A stretch of 64,000 nucleotides of DNA, taken from the NCBI GenBank assembly GCA_963855995.1, contig OY979717.1, positions 67,176,355 through 67,240,354 of the forward strand, read 5' to 3'. Of this stretch, positions 1 through 10,405 are shown piece after piece. The translations under genes and the position numbers were made by a program. The notes under the pieces were generated by a model, which saw only the letters and a list, made by a program, of their open reading frames with translations, had not been told where the DNA came from and ran no database searches. This DNA comes from Muricea muricata (Eukaryota > Cnidaria > Anthozoa > Malacalcyonacea > Plexauridae). Each line of letters opens with the position of its first letter. The first letter of the stretch is position 1.

Positions 1-339
1 AAACCAGAGCAGATAAACCGTACTACAAAGCAAATAAAGTGAAGGTAAACAAAGAACTGGCAGAGCTATGTGAGTACAAGCTAGGCTTATGACTTGTTTA
101 ATTAAGCATGAAAACATTGAATCTAGGCACTTGAACCCGTATGGGGTTCATTTAAATAGAGTTTTTCTAATGTATTTAAATAGTTTAGAGGGCAATTGAA
201 ATATTGATGCGGTTGAAAGCAGTCGGGATAATTTAGATGTGAATAGATAAAAGCTAATAGCGTGGATAGACAAAAGCTAATAGTGTAGCAAGTCAAAGAC
301 CTAACTTGAACAACAAATCTAAGAAAAATCAACTAAAAA

Positions 340-2050
340 GATGATTCAAAATTGCAGATTTGAATATCAGAAGTCTTGCAAAAAACATTGATCTACTGCA
401 AATATATCTACCAAATAAGTAATTTGACGTAATAAGTATAAATGAAACTAGCCTACGTTAGATGACACGGTAGCTGATCGTGAAATATTATGATATGATT
501 AGAAATGATAGGAATAGAAATGGATGGGGTGTAGCAATTTACGTAAGAAGTGTGATTAAATATAAAGAAGGGTATGGCCTTGAAGATGATAATCTGGAAA
601 CGATAGCAGTTGAAATTTCTTAGCCAATCAAAGCTTTTTTATTAATGGGAAGATTGGACAGCAAAGTTTCTAGCGGTTGCGGACATATATACATGCACCG
701 TATATATACAACCCATAAAGTAAGAAATGAATAGATACCCATATCCTGGATTATGGCAGATATAAAAAGATCAATACATCGTAGAGATTTACTTAAGAAA
801 AAGAATGTTAAAACTTCTTCCAAAGATACGCATGAAGCCTACAAAAATATCCGAAGTCAGGTCAATAAATTGATTAAGCACGAAAAGGTAACCGATTAGG
901 CTGTTACATGAATGCTTTGAATCACTGCAAATCAAATCCGAAAGAGATGTGGAGAAAGATAAGTGATTTAGCAAATAAAGAAACCAAAACAACGAATATT
1001 ACTGAAATAGCTGAAGGAGGAATATATTTTAGCGATCTAATTTTAACAATTTTTTAGCGAAATAGGACCGAATCTATCAGATAAACTACCAAATCCAGAT
1101 TATCCACCAGGGTGGTATTTATAGTCTATAAATTCTGATTCATTTTTGACCAATAACTGAAACAGAGGTTCTTAAATTATTAACTACGCATAAAACGTCT
1201 AAAGCAATAGGTAAATCTAAAGCTACTGGTGTAGATAAAATTTCACCTAAAATCCTGAAAATTGCTGCACCCTACAATAGCAACGTTGTAGCTAATATAT
1301 TTAATGCATCCTCTAGGCAGGGCCATTATATATCCGTCCGTATGGAAAATTGCAAGAGTAACGCCCTCGTATAAAGGGGGATCTAAAACTGAGCGCGATA
1401 ATCAGAGACCGATATCCTGTATATTAATGGTGTATGAATCGTTTGCCAATACCGATCTTCAGGAATTTGCATCAGAGATTAGCCTTATTAATAATGAAAA
1501 CAATTTGCATATGCTAAGCATTCGTCCATACGGTCGCACTAATCATTACCGTCGATTCTTGGAAGTTTGCATAGAAAAAGGAAAGAAAGTTGTCTGCGCT
1601 TTTCTAGATATGAGGTCGAATGGTTTAAAAATTACTTACAAGAGAGAACTCAGTTCGTCTCGTGCGGCGGCGTCGAGTCTGAAATTAAAGACGTTTAATT
1701 ACGCATGAGGTTCCGCAGGGCTTGTTCCTTGGACCCACTCTGTTTAACATTCATATCAATGGCATTGTTGATGTCTGCAAAGACAGCGAGGCAGCCTTAT
1801 ATTCGGATGATACCAAGATCCATGCGAGGGTAAAAGATATTGATGTAGCAGGACAACAGAAAAACAAATATCTTACTAATAACGCGACCTGGTGGAAGCA
1901 AAACGGCTTAATCAGCAAACCACAATAATTGTAAGGCAATGTTAATTGGATCTAGGTACACTATAAACAATACATAAAAGTTGCAGGTTATCCTTGAAGA
2001 AAATCCAATAAAACTAGAAGTTACTATCGCAAGGAAAGTGCTGCCGTACG
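340..2050 (+). mobile_element. Degenerate non-LTR retrotransposon (CR1/Jockey-like LINE)
   Basis: Translation from about 350 to 620 gives pieces of an APE-type endonuclease: a start resembling ADLNIRSL, then ISINET, then a stretch ending GVAIYVR. From about 1140 to 1950 reverse transcriptase pieces follow. Many stops and shifts interrupt the frame, so this is an old dead copy. Its ends and target duplication are not visible. The order endonuclease then RT on the plus strand fits a single element. The clade assignment (CR1 or Jockey group) is an inference from motif style only. Confidence 0.7.
1304..1930 (+). pseudogene. LINE reverse transcriptase fragment
   Basis: Two open stretches carry RT landmarks. 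The first (1304-1708) has WKIARVTPSYKGG and a following RPIS, typical of RT fingers. The second (1722-1928) has a degraded VPQG box, then GPTLFNIHING, then the catalytic region as YSDDTKI, where LINEs usually have F/Y-A-D-D-T. The Ala to Ser change and a frame break between the two pieces argue against activity. The product would have copied the element's RNA at a nicked chromosomal target. No 3' tail repeat is clear after 2050. Confidence 0.7.
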
Positions 2051-2296
2051 ACCTATGCCTTGACTATATCAATTTATTCACATCATTTTACACACTGTAT
2101 GAATGAATTTATTTTGTTTAAAATATTTGAAATTACAATATGCTATAAATTAATCACTATATACTATAAAGTGCACTTTGAATTACATTTGTGCACTGTT
2201 ATCAATTCTTGGTGCCAAAAATAATTTTAAACTACCATTCAACATACCAGACTTCAAGAAGAAAATATGTTTTTCTAGGTGATACACATGCACCTT

Positions 2297-2557
2297 AGGC
2301 CGTAGGATGAGCGTCCAAAAGATGCTTAGAAAACGCATTCCGTTGCACCCCTCGTGGAACTACATAATTTTCACACGAATGGATGGATAAAAACTCACTT
2401 TATTAGAATCCGCTGCTCCCCAAGCGAAACAGGTGCACACTTTGGAAAAAATTCCCTCCAAAGTTTGTTAATTTCGCGCTTTGAAATATTCGAACCGTTA
2501 TTGTTTTGGTGACAAATACGCATGCGCACAGCAGCTAAACTCTCACTGCGCACGCGC
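2297..2557 (+). repeat. Left terminal inverted repeat of the 2.8 kb transposon
   Basis: It matches the reverse complement of 4869-5121 almost throughout, including the stretch GGTGACAAATACGCATGCGC near its inner end. The CpG- and CGCATGCGC-rich inner part lies just before the first ATG of the internal gene, so it may hold the promoter (inference). Confidence 0.85.
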
Positions 2558-2599
2558 ACAAACGCACACGACCTGCGAATTGCGTTATGCAAAATAATC

Positions 2600-4017
2600 A
2601 TGGCTGAAGATATCTGTGATATTCGGATATCCTCATGTTTTATGCATTTTGATGGCGCTACGGAGCAACTTTGCAAAGTTACACGCCAAAGGCTTAAGAA
2701 ATGTCTTGAGTGTAGGTCCAAATGGGCCAAACTTAATTGTCAACAAGCTGAAATAGCTAAAAAATCGTGTGAGAACATCGATGACGGATCTGTCACTTCG
2801 TACATGGAGAAGAATCCTGACAGCATTAATTTAGAATGGTTCCATCACATGAAATGCTGCAAGACATTTTGTGATGAAGGGACGATCCGCAGACAACAAA
2901 GAAATGAGAAAAAGGGCGAAAGAACTAGCTCTAAAGGGCAAAGGCCCAACTTCTACCGAAGTATCACCTGAAGTAGAGCCACCTGGCCACAAAGAAACGC
3001 GCATGTGCTTCCAGAGATATGTATGTATTATTTGTGGGAGAGACGCTTCTTAGCTTGGTTTTCATTCGACAAGGTAGGGGCACTTTGATAGGTATATATA
3101 CAGTAATTCTAGAGTTATATGGACATGGGGATAACATTGCTATGAATATCCAGCATTGTTATTACTAGGTAATTTGTTTAATACATTTGTTTTAACACCA
3201 GGTAACAAAGAAGAGAAGAAGAACACCACTCATGTTGGAAGAAACAACTGATGCTGGTCTTTTACGTAGAGCTGCCGAGAGAAAGAATGATGAATGGATA
3301 CTTGTGCAAATTCGGGGGAAAGACTGTGTAGCACTGGAAGTCTGCTATCTCAAAGATGATGTTTTCTGTAAGAAAGTAATAGAGACAGAGATAATTGGAG
3401 ATAAGAAAATAATGTACATGAAAGACATTCTGGAGAAATTTGTTACCATTGCAAAAGTCATCGAGAATGTTGATGCATCTAAATATAGAGCATTTAAACT
3501 CAAGCAACGACTGATGAAAAGCTACTCCCAACTTGTATTTTGTGTTTCTAGAATGAGAAATGTTTGTGAGATTGTATATCTTGAAAATTTGGATTCTTCT
3601 GAATTGGTTGGAGAACATATGTCAAATACGTCTGAAAACAAGGATAAAGAAAACTGTACCATTCATGATTAAAATCTGAACTCTGACACAGAAACTGAGA
3701 ACAATTCTGAAGTTAATGAGTTACAAATTTTATACAATGCTGCAATGATTCTTCATGAAAAAGTCCAAGAAATACCAAAACTAAATCTTCCTTGGCCACC
3801 ATGGGCATATGATTTGACAATGGATAATGTGCAAAAAGTAGTCCCATGTGAACATTATAATATGTTGGCTTGGACTTGCGGATTCTCTTCAGAGCCAACT
3901 TTAAGCGAGTATGTACCAATCGAGGGTAAGAACAGCACCAAACAAACATCAATTGAAATTCAAGATTGGTATCCATGGAACAGACTTGTGATAGATGGAA
4001 TGCACAATTTAAATTGA
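2600..4017 (+). pseudogene. Cysteine-rich transposon protein, broken and C-terminally truncated
   Basis: The start is chosen at ATG 2600 (MAEDICDIR). Part one has a C-x2-C region (KKCLECRSKW) and a second cluster (MKCCKTFCDEGTIRR). Near 2890 the frame shifts, and the new frame carries KGKGPTS and then a CIICGR zinc-binding start up to 3053. A likely intron ends at the CAG at about 3200-3202. The next exon continues AAERKNDEWILVQ and VALEVCYLKD. A stop at 3670 is followed in frame by LPWPPWAYDLT and YNMLAWTCGFSSEP. From memory this order resembles a large family of uncharacterised cnidarian and fish proteins with CxxC, D-x-VA-x-E and LPWPP motifs; I cannot run a search. The last part of that family is missing here, and the function is unknown. 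Confidence 0.55.
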
Positions 4018-4463
4018 GCCAAACATATCTTGCATAGTTATTCAATAATACATTAAAGATTCAGCCAGAGGTTTTTAAAAAATATAACTTAAAGCCTGGG
4101 ACAAATTGGGAAACATTGTTGCGTGAAAATGTTTGTCGTATTATTTATATTCGTGTTGTGCATTATTTATTCATTTTTAAATCAATTGTTTTTACAGTCT
4201 GTTAACACGAATATATGAATATTAGCACACACACATGCCCCAATTATCGATTGTTGACCGCCCCTGCATCAAATAATAGGAAATCCTTTTGCTTTCCGCG
4301 ACAAAGTTAAGCTGAGGATTTAGTTCATCGAAATATTTAATTTGTTCCTTGATCGTGGGAATTGTATATATATTTATTATTTATAGTTGTATGTATATTT
4401 ATTTATCATCCATCCTGTTTGATACATGTGGGTTTTTACCTCACACAAATTTGTATTGAATTA

Positions 4464-4718
4464 GGGACTGGTCATAAAGTATGGGGGGAGGGGCTATGAA
4501 AATTGAGGGGTGGGTCATGAATTTTTCAAGTCACAAATAGGGGTGGGTCATGAAAATTTTAAGGATATACTGGGGGGATATTTAAGGATTTCTAGTGCCA
4601 AATAGGGGGTGGGTCATGCATATTTTGTAGGAAAATCAGGAGTGGGCCACACAAAACTAGCCTTTTAGTAATTAAATTTTTATAGCCCCCCCCCCCCTTA
4701 TACTTTATGACCAGTCCC
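4464..4718. mobile_element. Harbinger-type MITE, 255 bp
   Basis: The ends are GGGACTGGTCATAAAGTATG and its reverse complement, flanked by TTA on both sides (4461-4463 and 4719-4721). A 3 bp TTA duplication with GGG-starting repeats is the hallmark of PIF/Harbinger elements. The inside is built of irregular repeats around GGGGTGGGTCATGAA. It sits inside the 2.8 kb TIR element and is therefore younger. Confidence 0.85.
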
Positions 4719-4868
4719 TTAGAATGTTAAAACCAATATTTCAATAAATCAATGGAAATAATTTAGCATACAAGCAAGCGTAGTTTTCAGTGCGTTCTGG
4801 GAAATATTTAAGAGCGTGTGTTTATTTGTTAATATTACAAATTTTGAGCTCTATTCCGTGTCTTTTAA

Positions 4869-5121
4869 ATGCGCGTGCGCAGTGGGAGTTTGGATGACGT
4901 GCGCATGCGTATTTGTCACCAAAACAATGGCGGCTCGAATATTTCAAACCGCGAAATTAACAAACTTTGGAGGGAATTTTTTCCCAATTGTGCGCTTGTT
5001 TCGCTTGGGGAGCAGCGGATTCTAATAAAGTGAGTTTTTATCTATCCATTCGTGTGAAAATTATGTAGTTCCACGAGGGGTGCAACGGAATTGCATCTTT
5101 TGGACGCTCATCCTACGGCCT
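4869..5121 (-). repeat. Right terminal inverted repeat of the 2.8 kb transposon
   Basis: Inverted partner of 2297-2557, ending at CCTACGGCCT and followed by ACCTT. A plus-strand open frame crossing it (4816-5025) is part of the repeat and not taken as a gene. Confidence 0.85.
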
Positions 5122-5204
5122 ACCTTCTTTCTTGCAATATTATTTCCAGGTAATTTAATTGATTGTAGTCAACAGTATGATTTTTTGTCCAATATGTAGA
5201 TGAT

Positions 5205-5635
5205 CCAAGTTTCCGGACAGTACCAGTATCCGGACACTTGAATTTCATTTGTAAATTTCTCTTTATAAACAAAAAGCCCTATTCAAACGGTATGGTCCGA
5301 TGATTGTCCGATATATTACGAACATTTTTATGTTTTTGGCGGTCTTTTTGAATTTCTTGTTGTGGCGATAAACAATTTAACAACAAGGTAAGTCGGACAT
5401 GTTTTTTCAAAATGTACGTAGTTTACGGCGCCCTAAACAAATGCTATACTCTGAGGAGCAAATTAACAGGAACTGGGGGGCAAATCTCAATCGATTTTAC
5501 GTTCATAAAGCAGGAAAAAACGTTACCTTTCATAAAACGAAAAAAACTAGCGCCATTTTTAAAAAATATTAGGAAGATTTGAAGTTTAAATTATTCATGT
5601 ATTTGAAATATCTCGTCCAGTTTCCGGACACCGAC
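5205..5635 (+). repeat. Left subterminal repeats of the pogo element
   Basis: Copies of the motif occur at about 5208 (AAGTTTCCGGACAG), 5229 (TATCCGGACACT) and 5610 (TCCAGTTTCCGGACAC). They are candidate transposase binding sites by analogy with other pogo elements (inference). Confidence 0.65.
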
Positions 5636-5855
5636 GTACAGTACGTGCAAAACATAAAAATATCTCATTTTTATTGGAAAAGAATTGAAACGATTCTTTA
5701 AAGGGTAACCTTACTATGTTTGTATGATATGTAACAACATCAAACATGTAAGTATAACAATCACAAAAACTACCAGCTATAATAAAAACAAAAATGATAA
5801 CAAAAAATCATAAATGTAATTAATTTGTGTCAGCTAGAACTCTTGAAATTCAATC

Positions 5856-8050
5856 ATGGCTGCGCAGGAAAGTGACAAATCTATCAGATATAAAATAGCA
5901 ATGACTGACGTACGTGATCATGGTATGAGTGTTAGAGAGGCTGCCATCAAATGGAACATACCTAAGTCGACCCTCCACGACCGGTTAAATGGTAAAGTCG
6001 AGTATGATCGTAGATCAGGGCCACCAAGCATACTGACGAAAGTAGAGGAAAATCGTTTGGCAGACTGGCTAATCGAGTTGGCACAACGTGGTTTTGGCCG
6101 CAGTAAGGATGATTTGCTCGATGCAGTGAAAAAGCTTGTAGAAAAGGACGAACGAAAAACACCATTGTCAAAAACCGGCCAGGAGATAGATGGTATAGAA
6201 GCTTCATGAAACGAAATCCATCCGTTCGTCTCAGGAGTGTGCGTCCTCTCGACAAGAAACGAGCCAAGATTTCTTCTGCTGACCTTGATGATTGGTTTGC
6301 TGGATATGAGAAGTTCGTGAATGAAAATGGGCTCAGTAACTGTCCATCCCAAATCTGGAACTGCGACGAAAGTGGGTTTGACCTCCAAGGCAGAGCTGGA
6401 AAGATTGTGGGTCCATCAGCCACGAAAGAGAAACCATATCAAGTGGTAACAGGCACGAAAGAGCACATCACAGTTTTGCCATGTTTCAATGCATGTGGGC
6501 AATGGATGCCACCTTATATCCTTTTTGCTGGCAAGAGAATTCCCAAAACCTATAACCCATTAGAAGGAGGAGTTCCAGGAAGTGTCTACTCAGTGACAGA
6601 GAAAGGTTATATGGATACCCCAACATTCTTCATGTGGTTCGCTAATCATTTCATCCCCCAGCTACCGCCAAGAAGACCAGTCGTTCTGCTTGTCGATAGT
6701 CACGAGTCTCATATTGATCTTGATACGTTTGAGCTGGCGAAGAAAAACAACATACACATCTTTGCCCTTTTGAAGAATGCAACTCATCTGGTACAACCAG
6801 CAGACGTTGGCCTCTTCGGCGCGATGAAACAAACGTGGTACAAACATGTGAGAAGTTACAGTCAACAAAACCCAAACACTGACATAACCAAAAAAAACTT
6901 TTGCGCAGTATTCAAATCTACCTGGGAAGAAGTAATGCGACCATCCCTTCTAGTCGATGCTTTTAGAAAGTCTGGTATTTTCCCAATTGATCGCACACAA
7001 ATCACTAACGACCAGGTCAAACCATCACTTGTATATTCTTCTTCATCACCTTCAACTGCATCTCTTTCTTCACCAGCAGTACTGTCGTTAACCAAAGCAT
7101 CATTCCAAACCTCTCCAGAAGCTCAACCCTCTTCCACCACACCAGCTACGGAGTCATTGGTACCATATTCGAACGCTTCAATGTCTGCAGTAGCGTCTAC
7201 CAAAGAAACTGCATCTGGATTTTCATCTGGGACAACATCATCTACCTTACAAACGTCATCGGACCCTAATCGTGCTGCGTTTGATGCTCTGGAAAGTACA
7301 CTTGAGACCCCGATAAAGGTGAAATACAGACGGCGATTAGAAGAAGGATATGATATGCCTGGTAGCCCTTTATTCAAGACCTGGAAGAAATTGTTTGGAT
7401 CCACCTCATCATGTGAAAAAGAAAACCATCTTCCACCTAACTGTACAACTCATCAATCTGGAATTCTTTCAACCCCCAAACCTTCAGCATCCTTAAATTC
7501 TTCAGATCAAGTTACGACCTCCTCACAAGTTTCTCCTGCCCTTGATGACATACTGGTCTACCCATGTGCTCTCGATAATGCTAAAAAGAGAAAGAACAAA
7601 GTGTCAATTCCAAATTTTATGACAAGCGAGGCATCCATGAAGATTCTCCTAGATGAAAAGTTAAAGAAAGCTAGAGAGGTGGCGGAAAAACAAAAGAGAT
7701 TTCGTGAGAGGGAAGAAAAAAGGGAAGCAAAGAAAAAAGAAGTTCAAGCAAAGAAAAAAGAAGCCGAAGCGAGAAAAAAACTAAAACAGCAGAAAACAAA
7801 GAGAACAAATGGAAGAAGGGGAACAAATGGAAAGCAAAATGTTTCAAAACCAATGCAGGAGGAAGTGGAATGTGATGAAAATACATGTAAAATATGCCTT
7901 GCTCAATACATGTCAACTGACGATGAAGAACTACCTTGGGTTATGTGTGACAGTTGTAATATGTGGATGCATATTGAATGCATTCCATTTGGGGTTGATT
8001 TAACTCCTATTGACAATGATGAAGAATTCTTTTGTCACAGCTGCATATAA
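5856..8050 (+). pseudogene. pogo/Tigger-type transposase with C-terminal PHD finger (one frameshift)
   Basis: The first open part (5856-6209) begins MAAQESDKSIRYK and has a helix-turn-helix (SVREAAIKWNIPKSTLHDR) that should bind the element ends. A one-base loss near 6160 moves the frame into 6206-8050. There the DDE_1 core shows D54 (WNCDESGFD), D164 (LLVDSHESH) and D200 (HLVQPADVGLFG), a DD35D spacing. A Ser/Thr-rich linker and a highly charged coiled coil (about residues 470-550) follow. The end (about 566-613) is a C4HC3 PHD finger: CKIC, VMCDSCNMWMHIEC, FFCHSC. PHD fingers usually read histone tails, so chromatin-guided targeting is possible (inference). An AATAAA signal lies at 8232. 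Apart from the one frameshift the gene looks complete. Confidence 0.9.
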
Positions 8051-8231
8051 ATATTTATGACATTCAAATTAAGAACTACAGAAGAGAACAACTAATTGTT
8101 AGAATTAAAAATGAACTTTATACTATCTGTTATCTTAACTTTATGTGGCATGTTCTATCAAAAGCCATTAGCTTAAACAGTGGAAAAGTTGAAAAAATCA
8201 AACAAGTCTATGCACAATTAACGTCAATCAA

Positions 8232-8237
8232 AATAAA
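8232..8237 (+). terminator. Polyadenylation signal AATAAA of the transposase gene
   Basis: AATAAA followed by a T-rich stretch, about 180 bases after the transposase stop codon. Confidence 0.5.
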
Positions 8238-8734
8238 CTTTTTTGTCTGAACATAATGACTTGGCAAAGTACTGCACATTTAGCTCGTGAAATTTCAGTT
8301 CAATTATTTACAAGATAAATAGGGTGGCTCGCAAATTTTTGTTTATCCACCGTTTAAGCTAAGACTGCTAAGTGCCTTTAAAACAACCACATTTGTTATT
8401 ATTTATATTGGTTATTTATATTGATTATTTATATTTGTTATTATTTATATATAGAAACCATAATAAGATATAAAAAGGTAAATTATTTGTAGCACATATT
8501 TGACTAAGGAGTTCCATTGTTTCAATTAAAAAATGATGAAAATAGTTTCACCATATTATTGAGAAAACAAAAACAAAAAACATGCATTGCTCATTTACAG
8601 GCATATATCATACTGCAGTAATTAACTTATCATTAATCTTGCAGCTTGTTATCTTTTTAGAAACAGTTACATACTTATCTGATAGACTAATTTTGAATAA
8701 TATATAAACTTACCATTTTTTCCTAATCAATAGA

Positions 8735-9403
8735 ATGGTTAAAGTTATCATTGGTGAGGCAGTTGTGAAAGGGTACCATGTTTTCCAGATACGACCTCCT
8801 CCAACTCTATACCTCCCTGTCACTAAAGAGTATGGCAATAAGAACGATCCAAATGCATGTCTGGTATGGGTTCCAGAAATTGATTCCATACCAGGAAACA
8901 TGCAAAATATGATAACTGATGCCAAGAGAGGTGAAACGGTCGAGACAATCGCTGGGCTGCCAATTGGACGAGTACCAAAAGGGTTTTCTTCATGCTTCAC
9001 CCAGCTATTAAGTTCACCTGCTATTGATAAAATTGAGTGGTAAAAAGCTACATTATTTGATGATTTACAACATTAGTACATTATATAACTAATTCAAAGT
9101 TGAAAGTTTAAATACACCATGGGTATCTGGCCATAGTAAAATATAGGCATTGGATAAGGTATAAAAATATATCGATACCATGTGCTTCATGCGATGCTAC
9201 TAACCAACAAATATTCAAAATTTTAGCCTACAGACTGGGGAGCCGTGCCAGAGTTTTCATCCATGGCCACCTGTACAGGCACCTGGGGGAGGAGCAGTCA
9301 TACCATGTCAGTATCACATCTCTGTTGAGAAATTGAGGATGCAGATATGGCACTCCTTAAAGTTAAAAATGCGATTGACCAGATGCAGGAAAAACAGTTT
9401 TAA
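8735..9403 (+). pseudogene. HIRAN-like domain protein, two exons, one frameshift
   Basis: Exon 1 (8735-9039) starts MVKVIIGEAVVKGYH and shows YGNKNDPNACLVWVP and LPIGRVPKGFS, the pattern of a HIRAN domain (a small beta-barrel that binds DNA 3' ends in helicases such as HLTF and Rad5). A GT donor at 9040, a perfect TACTAAC branch site near 9198 and an AG at 9225-9226 define the intron. Exon 2 carries GGGAVIPCQYHISVE. A one-base loss near 9330 is needed to reach the better C-terminus (ALLKVKNAIDQMQEKQF) and the stop at 9401-9403, followed at once by AATAAA. It lies between the transposase and the right end, so it is probably an accessory gene of the element. The HIRAN call is from motif shape and not a search. 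Confidence 0.6.
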
Positions 9404-9404
9404 C

Positions 9405-9410
9405 AATAAA
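9405..9410 (+). terminator. Polyadenylation signal AATAAA of the HIRAN-like gene
   Basis: AATAAA beginning two bases after the inferred stop codon; a second AATAAA lies near 9464. Confidence 0.45.
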
Positions 9411-9504
9411 TGTCATTTAAAACAAATTTTGTTGTAATACTTTGTTACTAGATGACAAAATTCAATAAATTTTACTTACATTAGCCTAAAACCACGATAC
9501 CAAA

Positions 9505-9722
9505 CTGGCGTCCGGAAAGTGGACGAGCTGTCCGGGAACTGGACACGAATATTAACAATAATTTTCGACAAAAACACAAAAAATGACCGACCAAAATAGT
9601 TTTCCTTTTAACAAAAGTTTGCGAACGAATAGGTTCACAAAATGTGAAAGTTTTATCTATGGTAAGATCTCTAGCAGCGAGATTCACTACAAAAACAACT
9701 TACAGTCCGGAAACTGGACGAC
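9505..9722 (-). repeat. Right subterminal repeats of the pogo element
   Basis: Inverted copies of the left motif lie at about 9510 (GTCCGGAAAGTGGAC), 9530 (GTCCGGGAACTGGACAC) and 9703 (GTCCGGAAACTGGAC). The symmetric placement near both ends supports a role in end recognition. Confidence 0.65.
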
Positions 9723-9730
9723 ATACTGTA

Positions 9731-10405
9731 TAATCTTGGCATACAAATTTGTCCAAGATGTGCATGTTGTAGTTTGAAAATAAGTATAGTAATTTAACAA
9801 TACTGTGCTTGGCATACTCCATCCAATTGCATACATTATGATGAACCCAAGCTCCATCCATTTGGTGGATTTGAAACAGGCAATGTTAGGTACAGGAATT
9901 TAATAATACATGGATAACACATTCCATCCATTGCATACGATGTACTGTTCCATACAATCTTGAAAATCATTATTTTTCTTTCAATGGAATATATTTCTGT
10001 TGAGAATTCCCATCCTATTTTTACATGTGGTGTAACATATCCAGATTATAATATGACTGTGTTAACCATTGGATTTTATCCAGCAGTTTGGTATCTTTTA
10101 TGTTTTATCCAGCAGTTTTGCAACATATGGCACCTTTCAGATCAATCTGGATTGCAAAGAAATAATTGATAATATTTAATTAGAAACGTGAATAAATGAA
10201 ATGGGGGGGGGGGGGTTTGTACAAAAAAAACTCACCATTTTAATTTCTTGTCTTGCAAATCATTATTTTTATCCATACAGTGACAACAATGAGTAAAGTA
10301 GTTATTATTCTATAAATTAAATTATTATATCTTAAAAGGTATATAGCCAATTACATACAAGATTATGACAGGGATCTACATATTGAATCCTTCTATTGTT
10401 GAAAC
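9731..10405. other. No gene seen; probably Helitron 3' region
   Basis: There is no coding signal. It contains an A/T-rich stretch, repeated CCATCCATTTGG and CCATTGCATAC words between 9820 and 9960, and a run of about 14 G at 10203. It lies downstream of the Helitron gene, so the Helitron 3' hairpin and CTRR end should be here, but I could not place it confidently. Confidence 0.4.

Larger units (their letters stand above)
2297..5121 (+). mobile_element. TIR DNA transposon with ~255 bp inverted repeats, superfamily unassigned
   Basis: The ends are inverted copies beginning AGGCCGTAGGATGAGCGTCC. The left copy runs 2297 to about 2557, and the right one about 4869 to 5121. Both are flanked by ACCTT (2292-2296 and 5122-5126), a likely 5 bp target duplication; an alternative reading with TA-ended repeats gives 3 bp CCT. 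The interior holds a cysteine-rich gene on the plus strand and a younger Harbinger-type MITE. I cannot assign the element to a named superfamily from the sequence alone. A DDE catalytic core is not visible, so this copy is probably internally deleted. Confidence 0.8.
5173..9728 (+). mobile_element. pogo/Tigger-like DNA transposon with PHD-transposase and HIRAN-like gene
   Basis: The right end reads ...CATACTG followed by TA, and the left end CAGTATG preceded by AA, a damaged TA target site. The reverse complement of the right end (CAGTATG, then GTCCAGTTTCCGGAC) resembles the left subterminal sequence. Both ends hold several copies of a TCCAGTTTCCGGACA-like motif. Two plus-strand genes lie inside: a DDD transposase (5856-8050) and a spliced HIRAN-like gene (8735-9403). 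CAG-starting ends, TA target and a DDE_1 transposase together fit pogo/Tigger. Confidence 0.85.

Noticed and set aside
4816..5025. 69-codon open frame
   Set aside because: Falls in the right TIR of the 2.8 kb element and mirrors the non-coding left TIR.
7671..7916. Minus-strand open frame rich in Leu and Phe
   Set aside because: Shadow of the Lys/Glu-rich coiled coil of the transposase on the other strand.
8735..9403. HIRAN-like gene as an unrelated host gene
   Set aside because: It lies fully between the transposase gene and the right subterminal repeats of the pogo element, so an element gene is more likely, though capture from a host is possible.
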